Made by a program: the position numbers and the translations under genes | Source: Bacteroidota bacterium | GTDB lineage: Bacteria; Bacteroidota; Bacteroidia; Flavobacteriales; Flavobacteriaceae | Length of the DNA stretch: 56,235 nt | NCBI GenBank assembly: GCA_947447375.1 | Contig: CANFJB010000015.1 | Location: 1-56,235, forward strand | Reading direction: 5' to 3' | Shown: positions 26,487-37,903 of the stretch, piece by piece | Numbering within the stretch: position 1 is the stretch's first letter | How the letters are laid out: each line of letters opens with the position of its first letter | The notes under the pieces: generated by a model | The model's input: only the letters and a program-made list of their open reading frames with translations | What the model was told of the DNA's origin: nothing | Database searches by the model: none

Positions 26487-27434
26487 TTAAAACTTCCAAC
26501 TTTTTTGTTGTGCTTCACTCAAAAACGTCCATGCTACAAAACGGCTTGTTTTTTGGCCTTGAGCCATTTCAATGGTTTTTATAGTTACTGCATTTACTTT
26601 TTGCAACGTTTTGTAAATACTTTTTAAATTTTCTTTTTTTGATACCAATGTAGTGAACCAAAAGCAATTCATCGGAAACTTAGCACTTTCGTAAACCATT
26701 TGGGTTAAGAAACGAATTTCACCTCCATCACACCATAATTCGGTATTTTGGCCTCCAAAGTTTAATAAGGTTTGATTTGATTTCGAATTTTCTAGATTGT
26801 TAGTTTTTCTAATATTTGCTTTAGCAGCCTCCAACGCCGAAGCATGAAAGGGAGGATTACAAATGGTAAAAGCAAATTTATCTTCGGGAGTAATTATATT
26901 CTTAAAAATAAATCGAGGTTCGGTTTGTAATTGCAAACTGATAAAATCAATTAATTTTTCATTCTGTCCGATGATTTTTTTACAGTTTTGAAGTGCTTTT
27001 TCATCAATGTCGGAACCTACAAAACTCCATCCATAAGTAGTATTTCCAATAATAGGGTAAATGCAATTAGCTCCAATTCCGATGTCAAGTCCTTGAATAG
27101 TATCGCCTTCTGGAAGAATTCCATTATTAGATTCTGTCAATAAATCAGCTATGTAATGAATATAATCGGCTCTTCCTGGTAGAGGCGGACAAAGATAATT
27201 TTTTGGAATATCCCAATTCTGAATTTCATATTCTGTAATCAATAAAGCTTTATTGAGCAATTTAACTGCTTCAGCATTACTGAAATCGATAGTTTGAGTG
27301 TTGTATTGGTTGGTAAAAACAAATTCTTTTAATTCGGGACAACCTTGAAAAAATTGTTCAAAATCATAACCAAATCGATGTTTGTTTCGAGGATGAAGAT
27401 TGACTTTCTCTGTCGTGAATTTTACTTTTTTCAT
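26487..27434 (-). CDS. rlmF: 23S rRNA (adenine(1618)-N6)-methyltransferase RlmF
   Basis: RlmF methylates A1618 of 23S rRNA using SAM. The 315-residue protein has the family N-terminus 'LHPRNKHRFGYDFEQF', the SAM site 'GLDIGIGANCIYPIIG', and the N6-adenine methyltransferase motif NPPFH in 'FTICNPPFHASALEA'. It also has the late 'FWFTTLVSKKENLKSIYKTL' and 'GQKTSRFVAWTF' segments. The start is set at the ATG at 27434. A TTG three codons earlier falls inside a TACCTTTG box (27441-27448) whose transcription start would lie at or near the ATG. The thiamine pyrophosphokinase gene ends 37 bp upstream. Confidence 0.95.
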   Translation of the reverse strand: MKKVKFTTEKVNLHPRNKHRFGYDFEQFFQGCPELKEFVFTNQYNTQTIDFSNAEAVKLLNKALLITEYEIQNWDIPKNYLCPPLPGRADYIHYIADLLTESNNGILPEGDTIQGLDIGIGANCIYPIIGNTTYGWSFVGSDIDEKALQNCKKIIGQNEKLIDFISLQLQTEPRFIFKNIITPEDKFAFTICNPPFHASALEAAKANIRKTNNLENSKSNQTLLNFGGQNTELWCDGGEIRFLTQMVYESAKFPMNCFWFTTLVSKKENLKSIYKTLQKVNAVTIKTIEMAQGQKTSRFVAWTFLSEAQQKSWKF

Positions 27435-27440
27435 GTCGGA

Positions 27441-27448
27441 CAAAGGTA
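27441..27448 (-). promoter_or_regulatory. -7 promoter box abutting the rlmF start
   Basis: On the minus strand TACCTTTG matches TAnnTTTG and ends six bases before the ATG at 27434. Transcription from it would give a leaderless or nearly leaderless rlmF mRNA. No good -33 TTTG is seen at normal spacing. Confidence 0.45.
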
Positions 27449-27471
27449 TGGAATCTAAAGTTGTAATTGTG

Positions 27472-28134
27472 CTAATCCAAGCATTCCATAAGCAATAAAT
27501 CGCCTGTTTTGTGTTCTATAACTACAATGCCGTCTTTGGTAACAAAATTGCTGCTTCCGGTTCTGTATCCCATTTTCAAAGTATCTTCTTTTAATGGGTA
27601 ATGCAAATTAGTAGAATGAATTCCTGTTACTTCTCCAATGGGTATTAAAGAAATTGGTGTTTTTTCTGTGTACCATTTTTCATATTTTCGTGGCAATAAA
27701 AACACTTTTGAATGATCGTCAATAATCACAATTTTTAGTTTGTCACGATAATTGACAATATTCGTAAGATTGGTAATGGTATGATCGGCACGTTTTCCGG
27801 TTGCCCAAACCACATTTACAGCAGGGATATTTCTTGCATGCAAATAATCAAATGCTTTATCTAAATCAGTTTTATCTTGATCTGGAGTAGAGACAATCTC
27901 AATAGGGTAGTGGGTTTCTTTGTAATAATCGGCATCAAAACCTCGATCAAAATCACCCAATAAAACATCTACTTTTATTCCTAGTTCTACAACGCGTTCC
28001 ATTGCCGAATCTAAAACAACTACAAGGGGAGACCATTCTAGTAATTGCCCTAATAATTCACTACTGCATGCGGCACCATTAGCAATAATTAAAGCTGGTT
28101 CTTGGTCGTCGCGAACAATGTGGTGTGAGGACAT
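27472..28134 (-). CDS. Thiamine pyrophosphokinase (thiamine diphosphokinase)
   Basis: A 220-residue cytosolic enzyme that transfers pyrophosphate from ATP to thiamine, making thiamine diphosphate. Recognisable elements are 'ALIIANGAACSSELLG' at the N-terminus, 'VVVLDSAMERVVELGIKVDVLLGDFDR' (Asp-rich metal and ATP site), 'STPDQDKTDLDKAFDYL' (catalytic QDxTDLxKA) and 'GKRADHTITNL' (GxRxDHxxxN). The C-terminal beta-sandwich that binds thiamine contains 'GYRTGSSNFVTKDGIVVIEHKTGDLLLME'. No TPP riboswitch is seen upstream, as expected for a salvage kinase. It lies between the DUF4249 gene (38 bp upstream) and rlmF. Confidence 0.93.
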   Translation of the reverse strand: MSSHHIVRDDQEPALIIANGAACSSELLGQLLEWSPLVVVLDSAMERVVELGIKVDVLLGDFDRGFDADYYKETHYPIEIVSTPDQDKTDLDKAFDYLHARNIPAVNVVWATGKRADHTITNLTNIVNYRDKLKIVIIDDHSKVFLLPRKYEKWYTEKTPISLIPIGEVTGIHSTNLHYPLKEDTLKMGYRTGSSNFVTKDGIVVIEHKTGDLLLMECLD

Positions 28135-28172
28135 TTATTTATTTGATTAAGTAATAATTCAATTAAAACTAA

Positions 28173-28994
28173 TTAATTCACAATGTAATTTCTATAGTCT
28201 TGTTCTGACAAACTGAAATATCCCAAGGGATAATTAGCATCAATAGTAGTATTAATGATATTTCCTCTAACTGTTGCAGAAGGAGATTGGAATGGGCTTC
28301 CGCTACTATTTCCAGCAATTGAAATTAAGATTCTCATGTAATTGAAGTATTGTTTTGAAATTCCTGACAAGGTAACTTCAAAATTTTGTCCTGGTTTTAA
28401 TTTGTCACTTCGGAACAAACCAAATATTTGATTTCCTTGATAACTAATATCTTCCTGAGCGAAGAAAAGTGGAATAGCTGTATAACTTGGTTTAAATTTG
28501 AAAAGGTAATAATCGTTGGTTCCGCCATTATCCGTATAAAAGGTTTTTATTTCAATGTCTTTTCCTGAAAACCCAGCGTTGTTAATCTGCTCAATTCTAT
28601 CTATTTGAGGCACTGATTTTAAAGTTTCAGTTGCAGTATAAGTTGCTCCATTGGAATTAACTGTCAACGTGTAATTTCTATTCAATACTGGTGTGAAATT
28701 CGAACAAACATAACTTCCAGCAACATTCGATTCTACAAAATTAAATACATTGTTTGCAGCATCTGTTATGAAAACTGTCGCTCCAGAAACTGTTGGAATT
28801 TGATTGTTATAATAGGAAGTAGTTGTGGATAATTTTATTGTTTGAACATTACCAACAGTTCCTTTTTGCCATTTAATTGCCGCATCAATTACCAATTTAG
28901 GTTCCATGGTATTCAAGTCAATATCGACTACTTTTTCGCAACCAGAAATTAGGATGAATCCAATAAATACTACTATTATTTTAATATTTTTCAT
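28173..28994 (-). CDS. DUF4249-family lipoprotein (partner of the TonB-dependent receptor)
   Basis: A 273-residue outer-membrane lipoprotein with lipobox 'ILISGC' (lipidation Cys19) followed by 'EKVVDIDLN'. The mature domain fits DUF4249: an N-terminal beta-sandwich ('KLVIDAAIKWQKGTVGNVQTIKLSTT', 'PTVSGATVFITDAANNVFNF', 'YTLTVNSNGATYTATETLKSVPQID'), then a region with 'YYLFKFKP' and a C-terminal 'PLGYFSLSEQDYRNYIVN'. Such proteins are encoded next to TonB-dependent receptors in Bacteroidota and are thought to act like a surface-exposed lid. The gene starts 4 bp after the receptor's stop, so the two are one operon. The ligand is unknown. Confidence 0.9.
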   Translation of the reverse strand: MKNIKIIVVFIGFILISGCEKVVDIDLNTMEPKLVIDAAIKWQKGTVGNVQTIKLSTTTSYYNNQIPTVSGATVFITDAANNVFNFVESNVAGSYVCSNFTPVLNRNYTLTVNSNGATYTATETLKSVPQIDRIEQINNAGFSGKDIEIKTFYTDNGGTNDYYLFKFKPSYTAIPLFFAQEDISYQGNQIFGLFRSDKLKPGQNFEVTLSGISKQYFNYMRILISIAGNSSGSPFQSPSATVRGNIINTTIDANYPLGYFSLSEQDYRNYIVN

Positions 28995-28998
28995 TGTC

Positions 28999-31374
28999 TT
29001 AAAATTTAAAATTATAACTCACCGCAGGAACTGCGCCAAATATTGAAAATCTAACGGCTTCATTTGCACCAGTTTCATTGTTTTGTTTGAAACTAATTGA
29101 GGCAGCATTTTGTCGATTGTAAACATTGTAAACACTGAAAACCCATTCCGCTTGCCAATTTTTCTTTTTCTGTGGCTTAGGAATATAAGTTGCAGAAATA
29201 TCTAAATGGTGGTAAGCTGGTAATCTGTTTTCATTACGTAACCCAAAGCTTGGAATAGTAATTCCTTGATATTGGTATTGCCCATTTGGATAAGTCACTG
29301 GTTGCCCAGTTTGAAGGATGAAATTTCCACCAAACGACCATTTTTCATTCCAATTGTAATTACCAGTTACGGCAAGATTGTGCAATTTGTCATATGTTGA
29401 ACTGTACCAATTTCCATTATTTATACCTGTTTCATTTGCTGTTCTACCCGGAGTTTGTTGCTCAGAACGCGACAGCGTATAAGAAACCCAACCATTAAAT
29501 TTTCCCGTATTTTTTCGTAACATCAACTCCAAACCATAGGATCTTAATTGTCCGTTTAGAATAACTTGTTCCAATGCTTCATTTGCAATCAAATTAGCTC
29601 CATCAATATAGTTGATTCTGTTTTTAACTGTTTTATAAAATGTTTCCACTTCAAGTGAATACGTATCGTCTTGGAAATTTTTGAAATACCCCAAAGCTAC
29701 TTGATCGGCAATTTGAGGTTTTATATAATTGTCGCTTGGTGTCCAAACATCCAATGGAGTAGGTGATGACGTATTGGAAACCAATTGTAAATACTGTGTC
29801 ATTCGGTTGTAACTCGCTTTAACCGATTGGTTGTTGTCTATTGAATAAGACGCTGAAAATCTTGGTTCTAAATTATCAAAGGTGGTGATCACTTCATTAT
29901 TGCCATAATATTTTGTCCCAATTGGAATTCCTTTTTCATAAATTTTCAATTGGTTGTTGAATGTTACCGCTTCATCATTTTGATATAAATTCACTTTTGA
30001 AGCCCCTAATCTATAAAATTGACTGTATCGAACTCCGTACATCAATTCTAATTTGCTCGTAATTTTGTGTTCTGCTTCAAGATAAACGGAAGGTTCAAAT
30101 GCATATTTTTTGTCCAATTGACGGTAATTTATTCCTGATTCCAAAGTAGTTGGCGATATTAATCCCGGATTGAAATCGTAATAGATTGCATTCATACCAT
30201 AATTAAGTTTCACTTTGTCTGAAATATAATTCTTAAAATCGTATTTCAAATTGTAATTCTTAATTCCTGAATCGTATTTAAACCCAACAAAATCAAGTTG
30301 TAAACCGTAATAATAATCGCTATAAATGAAAGATAAATTGGAGAATAATTTATCTGAAAACAAGTGATTCCATCTTAAATTGGAGGTTGCATTTCCATAA
30401 ATATTAGTAAAACTTCCAGCCAAATTAAATACATCACGACCAAAATAACCGGAAACATAAAGGCTATTATCTTTATTTAGTTTGTAATTTAATTTGGTGT
30501 TTAAATCATAGAAATAGGCTGAGTTTTTATTGCTTGAAAGTTTCAAAAATAAATGCGCATAAGAACCTCGACCGGCAATAATAAAAGAACCTTTGTCTTT
30601 AACAATTGGCCCTTCAAGTAATAATCGGCTAGAAATTAAACCAATTCCACCATTGGCATGGAAACTTTTCGAATTACCATCTTTTTGATAAACATCCAAT
30701 ACTGAACTAGCTCTTCCGCCAAATCGGGAAGGAATTCCACCTTTGTATAATTTTAAATCTTTAATAGCGTCTGGATTGAAAACAGAGAAAAAACCAAAAA
30801 CGTGTGAGGAATTAAAAATCGTTGCTTCGTCTAAAAGTATTAAATTTTGATCAGCGCCACCGCCACGAACATTGAATCCAGAAGCACCTTCACCAGCATT
30901 GGTAACCCCTGGAAGTAAAAGTAAGGATTTAAGCACATCAACTTCACCTAAAACAACTGGCATTTTTTTAATGGTTGCAATAGATAGTTTATTCACACTC
31001 ATTTCCGCTTTCTGAGTATTGGTAGTTTTCTTTTCGGTAATAATTACTTCTTCAAGTTCTTCACTATTTTCAGAAATAGAAATACTAAGTTTTGTGTTTT
31101 TATTTAAATCTAGATTGATTTCTTTGGTTTGAAAACCAATAGAGCTAATTTCGATTTTATAATTTCCTTTAGGAATGGTAATCGAATAGAAACCATATTC
31201 ATTTGTTGTGGTATAAGCCGGAATTGACTTAATTACAATATTTGCACCAATAACAGTTTCGTTACTATTGGATGCAGAAATTGTACCGCTTAAAGTGACT
31301 TTTTCTTGAGAAAAACCGGTTGCTATTATGGTCAATAACAATAATAGAACTGTAACTATTTTATTTATTTTCAT
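28999..31374 (-). CDS. TonB-dependent outer-membrane receptor
   Basis: A 791-residue outer-membrane transporter. The order is: signal peptide (about 1-22), a carboxypeptidase-regulatory-like beta-sandwich ('GTISASNSNETVIGANIVIKS' to about residue 105), the plug (about 120-240; 'GEGASGFNVRGGGADQNLILLDEATIFN', 'GGIPSRFGGRASSVLDVYQKDG') and a 22-strand-type barrel. The barrel ends in '...AVPAVSYNFKF' with a C-terminal Phe, as barrels require. It takes up an unknown substrate using TonB energy. The DUF4249 lipoprotein gene follows at 4 bp. There is no SusD partner, so it is the DUF4249-paired class rather than a SusCD system. No regulator lies next to it. Confidence 0.94.
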   Translation of the reverse strand: MKINKIVTVLLLLLTIIATGFSQEKVTLSGTISASNSNETVIGANIVIKSIPAYTTTNEYGFYSITIPKGNYKIEISSIGFQTKEINLDLNKNTKLSISISENSEELEEVIITEKKTTNTQKAEMSVNKLSIATIKKMPVVLGEVDVLKSLLLLPGVTNAGEGASGFNVRGGGADQNLILLDEATIFNSSHVFGFFSVFNPDAIKDLKLYKGGIPSRFGGRASSVLDVYQKDGNSKSFHANGGIGLISSRLLLEGPIVKDKGSFIIAGRGSYAHLFLKLSSNKNSAYFYDLNTKLNYKLNKDNSLYVSGYFGRDVFNLAGSFTNIYGNATSNLRWNHLFSDKLFSNLSFIYSDYYYGLQLDFVGFKYDSGIKNYNLKYDFKNYISDKVKLNYGMNAIYYDFNPGLISPTTLESGINYRQLDKKYAFEPSVYLEAEHKITSKLELMYGVRYSQFYRLGASKVNLYQNDEAVTFNNQLKIYEKGIPIGTKYYGNNEVITTFDNLEPRFSASYSIDNNQSVKASYNRMTQYLQLVSNTSSPTPLDVWTPSDNYIKPQIADQVALGYFKNFQDDTYSLEVETFYKTVKNRINYIDGANLIANEALEQVILNGQLRSYGLELMLRKNTGKFNGWVSYTLSRSEQQTPGRTANETGINNGNWYSSTYDKLHNLAVTGNYNWNEKWSFGGNFILQTGQPVTYPNGQYQYQGITIPSFGLRNENRLPAYHHLDISATYIPKPQKKKNWQAEWVFSVYNVYNRQNAASISFKQNNETGANEAVRFSIFGAVPAVSYNFKF

Positions 31375-31470
31375 AGTAGGAATTAAAGTTGCAAAATTGA
31401 TAAAAATAATATTGTTACCAAAGAGAACTGCTGTTAATCTACAGTTAAATTACCATTTGCTTTTTATAAA

Positions 31471-31503
31471 AAAAGCTGCCAATTACTGACAGCTTTTAAT
31501 TAT
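31471..31503 (-). terminator. Terminator after icd
   Basis: AAAAGCTG (31471-31478) pairs with CAGCTTTT (31490-31497) and the inner bases extend the stem imperfectly. On the minus strand the hairpin is followed by a T tract, placing it just after the icd stop. No gene lies between 31375 and 31519. Confidence 0.75.
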
Positions 31504-31519
31504 TGATGAAATTATATAA

Positions 31520-33772
<2,253 letters not shown>

Positions 33773-33843
33773 TTACAAATGTAATAAAAACGATTTCGTT
33801 ATCTAAACATATCAATATAAATATATTGAATTATATTCAAAAA

Positions 33844-33872
33844 AAAACCCGAATCGAATTGAAACGGGTTTT
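33844..33872 (-). terminator. Terminator after rplS
   Basis: AAAACCCG (33844-33851) pairs with CGGGTTTT (33865-33872). Read on the minus strand it ends in a run of seven T residues, about 20 bp after the rplS stop, closing the trmD-rplS unit. Confidence 0.8.
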
Positions 33873-33892
33873 TAATATGATAAGACAAATGA

Positions 33893-34243
33893 TTATCTTC
33901 TTTTATCTTTAATTTTTGCTTTTTTACCAGTAAGTTCTCTGAAGTAAAAGATACGAGCTCTACGAACAGCACCTTTTTTGTTAATTTCAACTTTTTGTAA
34001 AGCTGGTAAGTTAACTGGGAAAATACGTTCTACACCAATAGAACCTGACATTTTACGAATTGTAAAAGTTTCAGTATTTCCTGATCCTCTTCTTTGAATA
34101 ACAACTCCTTTAAAAAACTGAGTTCTTGTTTTTTCACCCTCTTTAATTTCGTAGTAAACTGTGATTGTATCTCCAGCTCCGAATTCAGGGAATTCTTTTT
34201 TTGTTCCGAATTCGTCTTTAACGAATTTCAATAAATCTGCCAT
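33893..34243 (-). CDS. rplS: 50S ribosomal protein L19
   Basis: L19 is a 116-residue component of the large ribosomal subunit at the 30S-50S interface. The sequence is typical: 'MADLLKFVKDEF', 'FPEFGAGDTITVYYEIKEGEKTRTQFFKGVVIQRRGSGNTETFTIRKMSGSIGVERIFPVNLPAL' region, and a basic C-terminus 'FYFRELTGKKAKIKDKRR'. The first ATG in the frame is 13 codons upstream, but the family start MADLLKF at 34243 is chosen. trmD lies 189 bp upstream on the same strand, the common trmD-rplS order, though the gap is wider than usual and holds an inverted repeat. Confidence 0.96.
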   Translation of the reverse strand: MADLLKFVKDEFGTKKEFPEFGAGDTITVYYEIKEGEKTRTQFFKGVVIQRRGSGNTETFTIRKMSGSIGVERIFPVNLPALQKVEINKKGAVRRARIFYFRELTGKKAKIKDKRR

Positions 34244-34331
34244 GATAATTTTTTTAATTATGGTTTTAAATCTGAGCAACATTCACGGATTTCGCCAGAG
34301 GTTGGTCAAATGTGGGTGCAAATGTAATTAA

Positions 34332-34435
34332 TAATTGATAATTAACAATGGATAATCTAAAAAAAATCAATAAATTTAATCAAAAACTAATTATCACCAA
34401 TTCAAAGTCAATTATCCTTTATCAATTATCAATTA
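34332..34435. repeat. Imperfect inverted repeat (25-bp arms) between trmD and rplS
   Basis: The arms 34332-34356 and 34411-34435 are complementary at about 21 of 25 positions and consist of 'AATTGATAATTA/TTATCAATTAT' type sequence. The right arm runs into the trmD stop codon. It is AT-rich and non-coding; dispersed repeats of this composition are frequent in flavobacterial intergenic DNA. Confidence 0.6.
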
Positions 34436-35113
34436 TTCATTATCAAGTAAATCAGGTCTTCTATTTTTGGTGTGTTCGTAGGCTTTTTCTTCTTGCCATT
34501 TTTCAATTTTAGCAAAGTTCCCACTGGTTAAAACTTCAGGAACTTTCCATCCTTTATAATCGGCAGGGCGAGTGTAGATTGGCCCTGACAATAATCCGTC
34601 CTGAAAACTATCTGTTAATGCAGAGGTTTCATCACTCAATACCCCAGGAATCAAACGAATCAAAGCATCAGATAATACTAGGGCTCCTAATTCACCACCA
34701 GACAATACATAATCTCCAATCGAAATTTCTTTAGTAATAAAATGATCACGAACACGCTGGTCAACTCCTTTATAATGTCCGCATAGAATAATTATATTTT
34801 TATACATTGACATGGTGTTGGCCATTTTTTGGTTCAAAGTTTCTCCATCAGGAGACATATATATGATCTCATCATATTCTCTTTGACTTTTCAAATGAGA
34901 AATACAATCGTCAATAGGTTGGACTGTCATTACCATTCCTGCACCACCACCAAAGGGATAATCGTCAACAGATTTTTGTTTATTGGTAGTATAATCACGC
35001 AAATTATGGAAGTGAACTTCAACAAGACCTTTGTCTATGGCGCGTTTCATTATTGATGCCTCAAATGGGCTTCTTAATAAATCAGGTAGTATGGTGATGA
35101 TATCTATTCGCAT
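34433..35113 (-). CDS. trmD: tRNA (guanine37-N1)-methyltransferase TrmD
   Basis: TrmD methylates G37 next to the anticodon, using SAM, and prevents frameshifting. The 226-residue protein carries the deep trefoil-knot SPOUT motifs '[53 protein letters not shown]' region. Other family elements are the N-terminal '[13 protein letters not shown]', '[12 protein letters not shown]', and the C-terminal '[21 protein letters not shown]'. The family's catalytic Asp/Arg region is intact. It is the upstream gene of the trmD-rplS pair. Identification is secure. Confidence 0.97.
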   Translation of the reverse strand: MRIDIITILPDLLRSPFEASIMKRAIDKGLVEVHFHNLRDYTTNKQKSVDDYPFGGGAGMVMTVQPIDDCISHLKSQREYDEIIYMSPDGETLNQKMANTMSMYKNIIILCGHYKGVDQRVRDHFITKEISIGDYVLSGGELGALVLSDALIRLIPGVLSDETSALTDSFQDGLLSGPIYTRPADYKGWKVPEVLTSGNFAKIEKWQEEKAYEHTKNRRPDLLDNE

Positions 35114-35262
35114 GAGTTGACAAAGGATTAAAGCAACAAAGGTACAATGTTTTTATAGGATTTGTAATTGTCAAATATTTATTTTAACAAAATTATACAA
35201 ATCCATTTCATAGTCAATATTTTTCTAGTACTTTTATGCCTCTTTAAATTAAATCATTGAAT

Positions 35263-37383
35263 ATGAAAATAGTGAATAAAATTATGACTACAGGTACTTT
35301 GTTATTATTAGCATTTACCGCACAATCACAATCTGATAGTTTAGAAAAAACGAATAGTATTATGAAAAATCCGTTACTTCAAAAAAGTACTTTACAATAT
35401 CAAGCACCACACTTTGATAGAATTAAAGACGAGCATTTTAAACCTGCATTTGATTATGGATTAAAATTGCACGATAGAGAAATTAATGAAATAATTAACA
35501 ATTCTGCAAAACCAACTTTTGAAAATACTGTTTTGGCTTTGGAAATAAGTGGTGTTGATTTATATAGAGCAGTTGGGATTTTCTCCAATTTAACAGGATC
35601 AAATACTAATCCTACTTTACAAGCTTTAGATGAGGAATATGCATCAATTTTTTCTGCTCATAATGACAAAATCTATTTGAATAGTAAGTTGTACCAAAGA
35701 ATTAAAGCTGTTGATCTAAATTCTTTAAAAGGAGAAGACAAAAAGCTGACCGAATATTATTTACAGCAATTCGAATTAGCTGGTGCCAATTTATCTCCTG
35801 AAAATAAAGAGAAGATGAAAAAAATCAATAGTGAATTAGCTACACTAGGAACGTCTTTTGGAAATAAATTATTGACAGCTAGGAAAAACGGTGCTGTACT
35901 TTTTGACAAAGAATCTGATTTAGATGGTTTAAGCGCTGACGAACTTGCTGCTGCAAAAGTTAGAGCAAAAGAAGCAGGACACGATGGAAAATACTTAATT
36001 GGTTTATTAAATACAACCCAACAACCATTATTACCGAGTCTTAAAAATAGAGCAACTAGAGAAAAAATCTATAAATCTTCTTGGACTAGAGCGGAGAAAA
36101 ATGACGATGGCGATACAAGAGCTATTTTATTGAAAATGGCCAAATTACGTTTGCAAAAAGCAAAATTAATGGGAAAGAAAAGTTATGCAGAATGGCGTTT
36201 GCAAGACCAAATGGCAAAAACTCCTGCTAATGCTATGAATTTATTAGCACAAATTGCAAAACCAGCTGTTGCTAAAGCAAAAGTAGAAGCTAAAGAAATC
36301 CAGGATTTAATTGATTCTCAAAATGGAGGTTTCAAATTACAGCCTTGGGATTGGAATTTTTATTCAGAGCAAGTACGTAAAGCAAAATACGACTTGGATG
36401 AAAGTCAAATTAAACCTTACTTTGAATTGACTACTGTGCTTGAAAAAGGAGTGTTTTTTGCTGCAAAGCAAATGTACGGAATCACTTTCAAGGAGCGTAA
36501 AGATTTACCAGTTTACAATCCTGATGTAGTGGCTTATGAAGTATTTAATAGCGATGGAAATTCAATGGCAATTTACTACTTGGATTTCTACACAAGAGAC
36601 AATAAAAATGGTGGAGCGTGGATGAATAATTTTGTGAATCAATCGCATTATTTAGGTCAGAAGCCTGTAATTGTAAACGTTTACAATTTTGCAAAGCCAG
36701 CCGAAGGAAAGCCATCATTAATTAGTTTTGACGATGTAACTACGATGTTTCATGAGTTTGGACACACGCTACACGGATTGTTTGCCAACCAACAATATGT
36801 TACACTTTCAGGAACTTCAGTACCTCGTGATTATGTAGAATTTCCTTCTCAAATCAATGAGCATGCAGCTTTAGACCCAACAGTTTTACAAAATTATGCA
36901 ATTCACTATCAAACGAAAGAACCAATTCCTCAAGATTTAATTGCGAAAATTAAAAAAGCGGATACTTTCAATAAAGGATACGATGTAACGGAATTATTGG
37001 CTGCAGCCACTTTAGATATGGCTTGGCATAGTGTAGAAAAAGAATCGGATTTTAAACCTGCATTAGAATTTGAAAAGCAAGCGTTAGCTAAATATGGTTT
37101 ATTAGTTAATGAAGTGCCTACAAGGTATCATTCTCCCTATTTTGCTCACATTTGGAGTGGAGGATATTCTTCAGGATATTACGCTTATACTTGGTCGAAA
37201 ACCCTTGATTATAATGCTTACGATTGGATGCAAGCCAATGGAGGTATGACAAGAGAAAACGGCGAACGTTTTAGAAAATTCATTCTATCTGTGGGAAATA
37301 GCGTTGATTTAAATCAAGCTTTCAAAGATTTTATCGGTCACGAAATGAAAGTAGAGCCGTATATAAAAAATGCGGGTTTCTAA
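35263..37383 (+). CDS. M3-family metallopeptidase (peptidyl-dipeptidase Dcp-like)
   Basis: A 706-residue zinc peptidase of the M3 family (Dcp/oligopeptidase A group). The zinc motif HEFGH is at residues 497-501 (in 'TMFHEFGHTLHGLFANQ'), with the third ligand Glu526 in 'DYVEFPSQINEH'. A signal peptide (MKIVNKIMTTGTLLLLAFTAQSQS) suggests periplasmic location, where it would cut dipeptides from peptide C-termini. The substrate-binding 'YHSPYFAHIWSGGYSSGYYAYTWSK' region near the C-terminus is typical of Dcp. The ATG at 35263 is used rather than a TTG two codons before. A strong bidirectional hairpin follows. Confidence 0.93.
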   Translation: MKIVNKIMTTGTLLLLAFTAQSQSDSLEKTNSIMKNPLLQKSTLQYQAPHFDRIKDEHFKPAFDYGLKLHDREINEIINNSAKPTFENTVLALEISGVDLYRAVGIFSNLTGSNTNPTLQALDEEYASIFSAHNDKIYLNSKLYQRIKAVDLNSLKGEDKKLTEYYLQQFELAGANLSPENKEKMKKINSELATLGTSFGNKLLTARKNGAVLFDKESDLDGLSADELAAAKVRAKEAGHDGKYLIGLLNTTQQPLLPSLKNRATREKIYKSSWTRAEKNDDGDTRAILLKMAKLRLQKAKLMGKKSYAEWRLQDQMAKTPANAMNLLAQIAKPAVAKAKVEAKEIQDLIDSQNGGFKLQPWDWNFYSEQVRKAKYDLDESQIKPYFELTTVLEKGVFFAAKQMYGITFKERKDLPVYNPDVVAYEVFNSDGNSMAIYYLDFYTRDNKNGGAWMNNFVNQSHYLGQKPVIVNVYNFAKPAEGKPSLISFDDVTTMFHEFGHTLHGLFANQQYVTLSGTSVPRDYVEFPSQINEHAALDPTVLQNYAIHYQTKEPIPQDLIAKIKKADTFNKGYDVTELLAAATLDMAWHSVEKESDFKPALEFEKQALAKYGLLVNEVPTRYHSPYFAHIWSGGYSSGYYAYTWSKTLDYNAYDWMQANGGMTRENGERFRKFILSVGNSVDLNQAFKDFIGHEMKVEPYIKNAGF

Positions 37384-37400
37384 TAGTGTTTGTCTTTATA

Positions 37401-37431
37401 AAAAAAGACTGCAATATTTGCAGTCTTTTTT
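37401..37431. terminator. Bidirectional terminator between the M3 peptidase and ybaB
   Basis: A 14-bp perfect stem (37401-37414 with 37418-37431) with a 3-nt loop and A/T tracts on both sides. It ends the plus-strand peptidase gene and the minus-strand ybaB-type gene. Confidence 0.9.
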
Positions 37432-37441
37432 TATAATATAG

Positions 37442-37762
37442 TTATTTGAACATATCCTCCATTCCTGGAATCATGGGCATATCGACTTTTGCAACAGCGT
37501 CTAATTCTGCTTGGTTTACTTTAGCAGCTTTTTCAAGTGCTTTGTTCATAACAACAATTAAATAGTCTTCTAATTGGTCTTTGTCTTCCAATAAACTATC
37601 TGCAATTTCAACAGATTTTACTTTGCTATTGGCAGTTAAAGTTACTTTTAATTGTCCGTCAGCACTTTGTTCGTCAATTAATACAGTATCCAATCTTTTT
37701 TTAGTTTCTTCAATTCTTTGTTGGGTAGCTTTTAATTTACCCATCATTCCCATTAAATCCAT
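37442..37762 (-). CDS. YbaB/EbfC-family nucleoid-associated protein
   Basis: A 106-residue DNA-binding protein of the YbaB/EbfC family: small, acidic dimers that bind DNA without strong sequence specificity. The family pattern is present: '[24 protein letters not shown]', then '[19 protein letters not shown]' and '[16 protein letters not shown]', followed by a Met/Pro-rich end '[11 protein letters not shown]'. In many bacteria it is next to dnaX-recR; here it stands alone between two peptidase genes. It would act in the cytosol on the nucleoid. A specific regulatory role cannot be inferred. Confidence 0.92.
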   Translation of the reverse strand: MDLMGMMGKLKATQQRIEETKKRLDTVLIDEQSADGQLKVTLTANSKVKSVEIADSLLEDKDQLEDYLIVVMNKALEKAAKVNQAELDAVAKVDMPMIPGMEDMFK

Positions 37763-37863
37763 GATTTATTATTTTTAAATGTGAGGCAAATTTAAAGAAA
37801 ATAACCTTATAAATAGTAATAACAAATTTGCTATTATAAATGCTTTCTTAAACTGCTTTGTGC

Positions 37864-37871
37864 TATTTTTG
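37864..37871 (+). promoter_or_regulatory. -7 promoter box of the S9 peptidase gene
   Basis: TATTTTTG matches TAnnTTTG and lies 32 bp before the ATG at 37904. No TTTG sits at the normal distance upstream. Confidence 0.5.
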
Positions 37872-37903
37872 CACAAAATATTAAATAAGCTAAATACAAA
37901 TCA

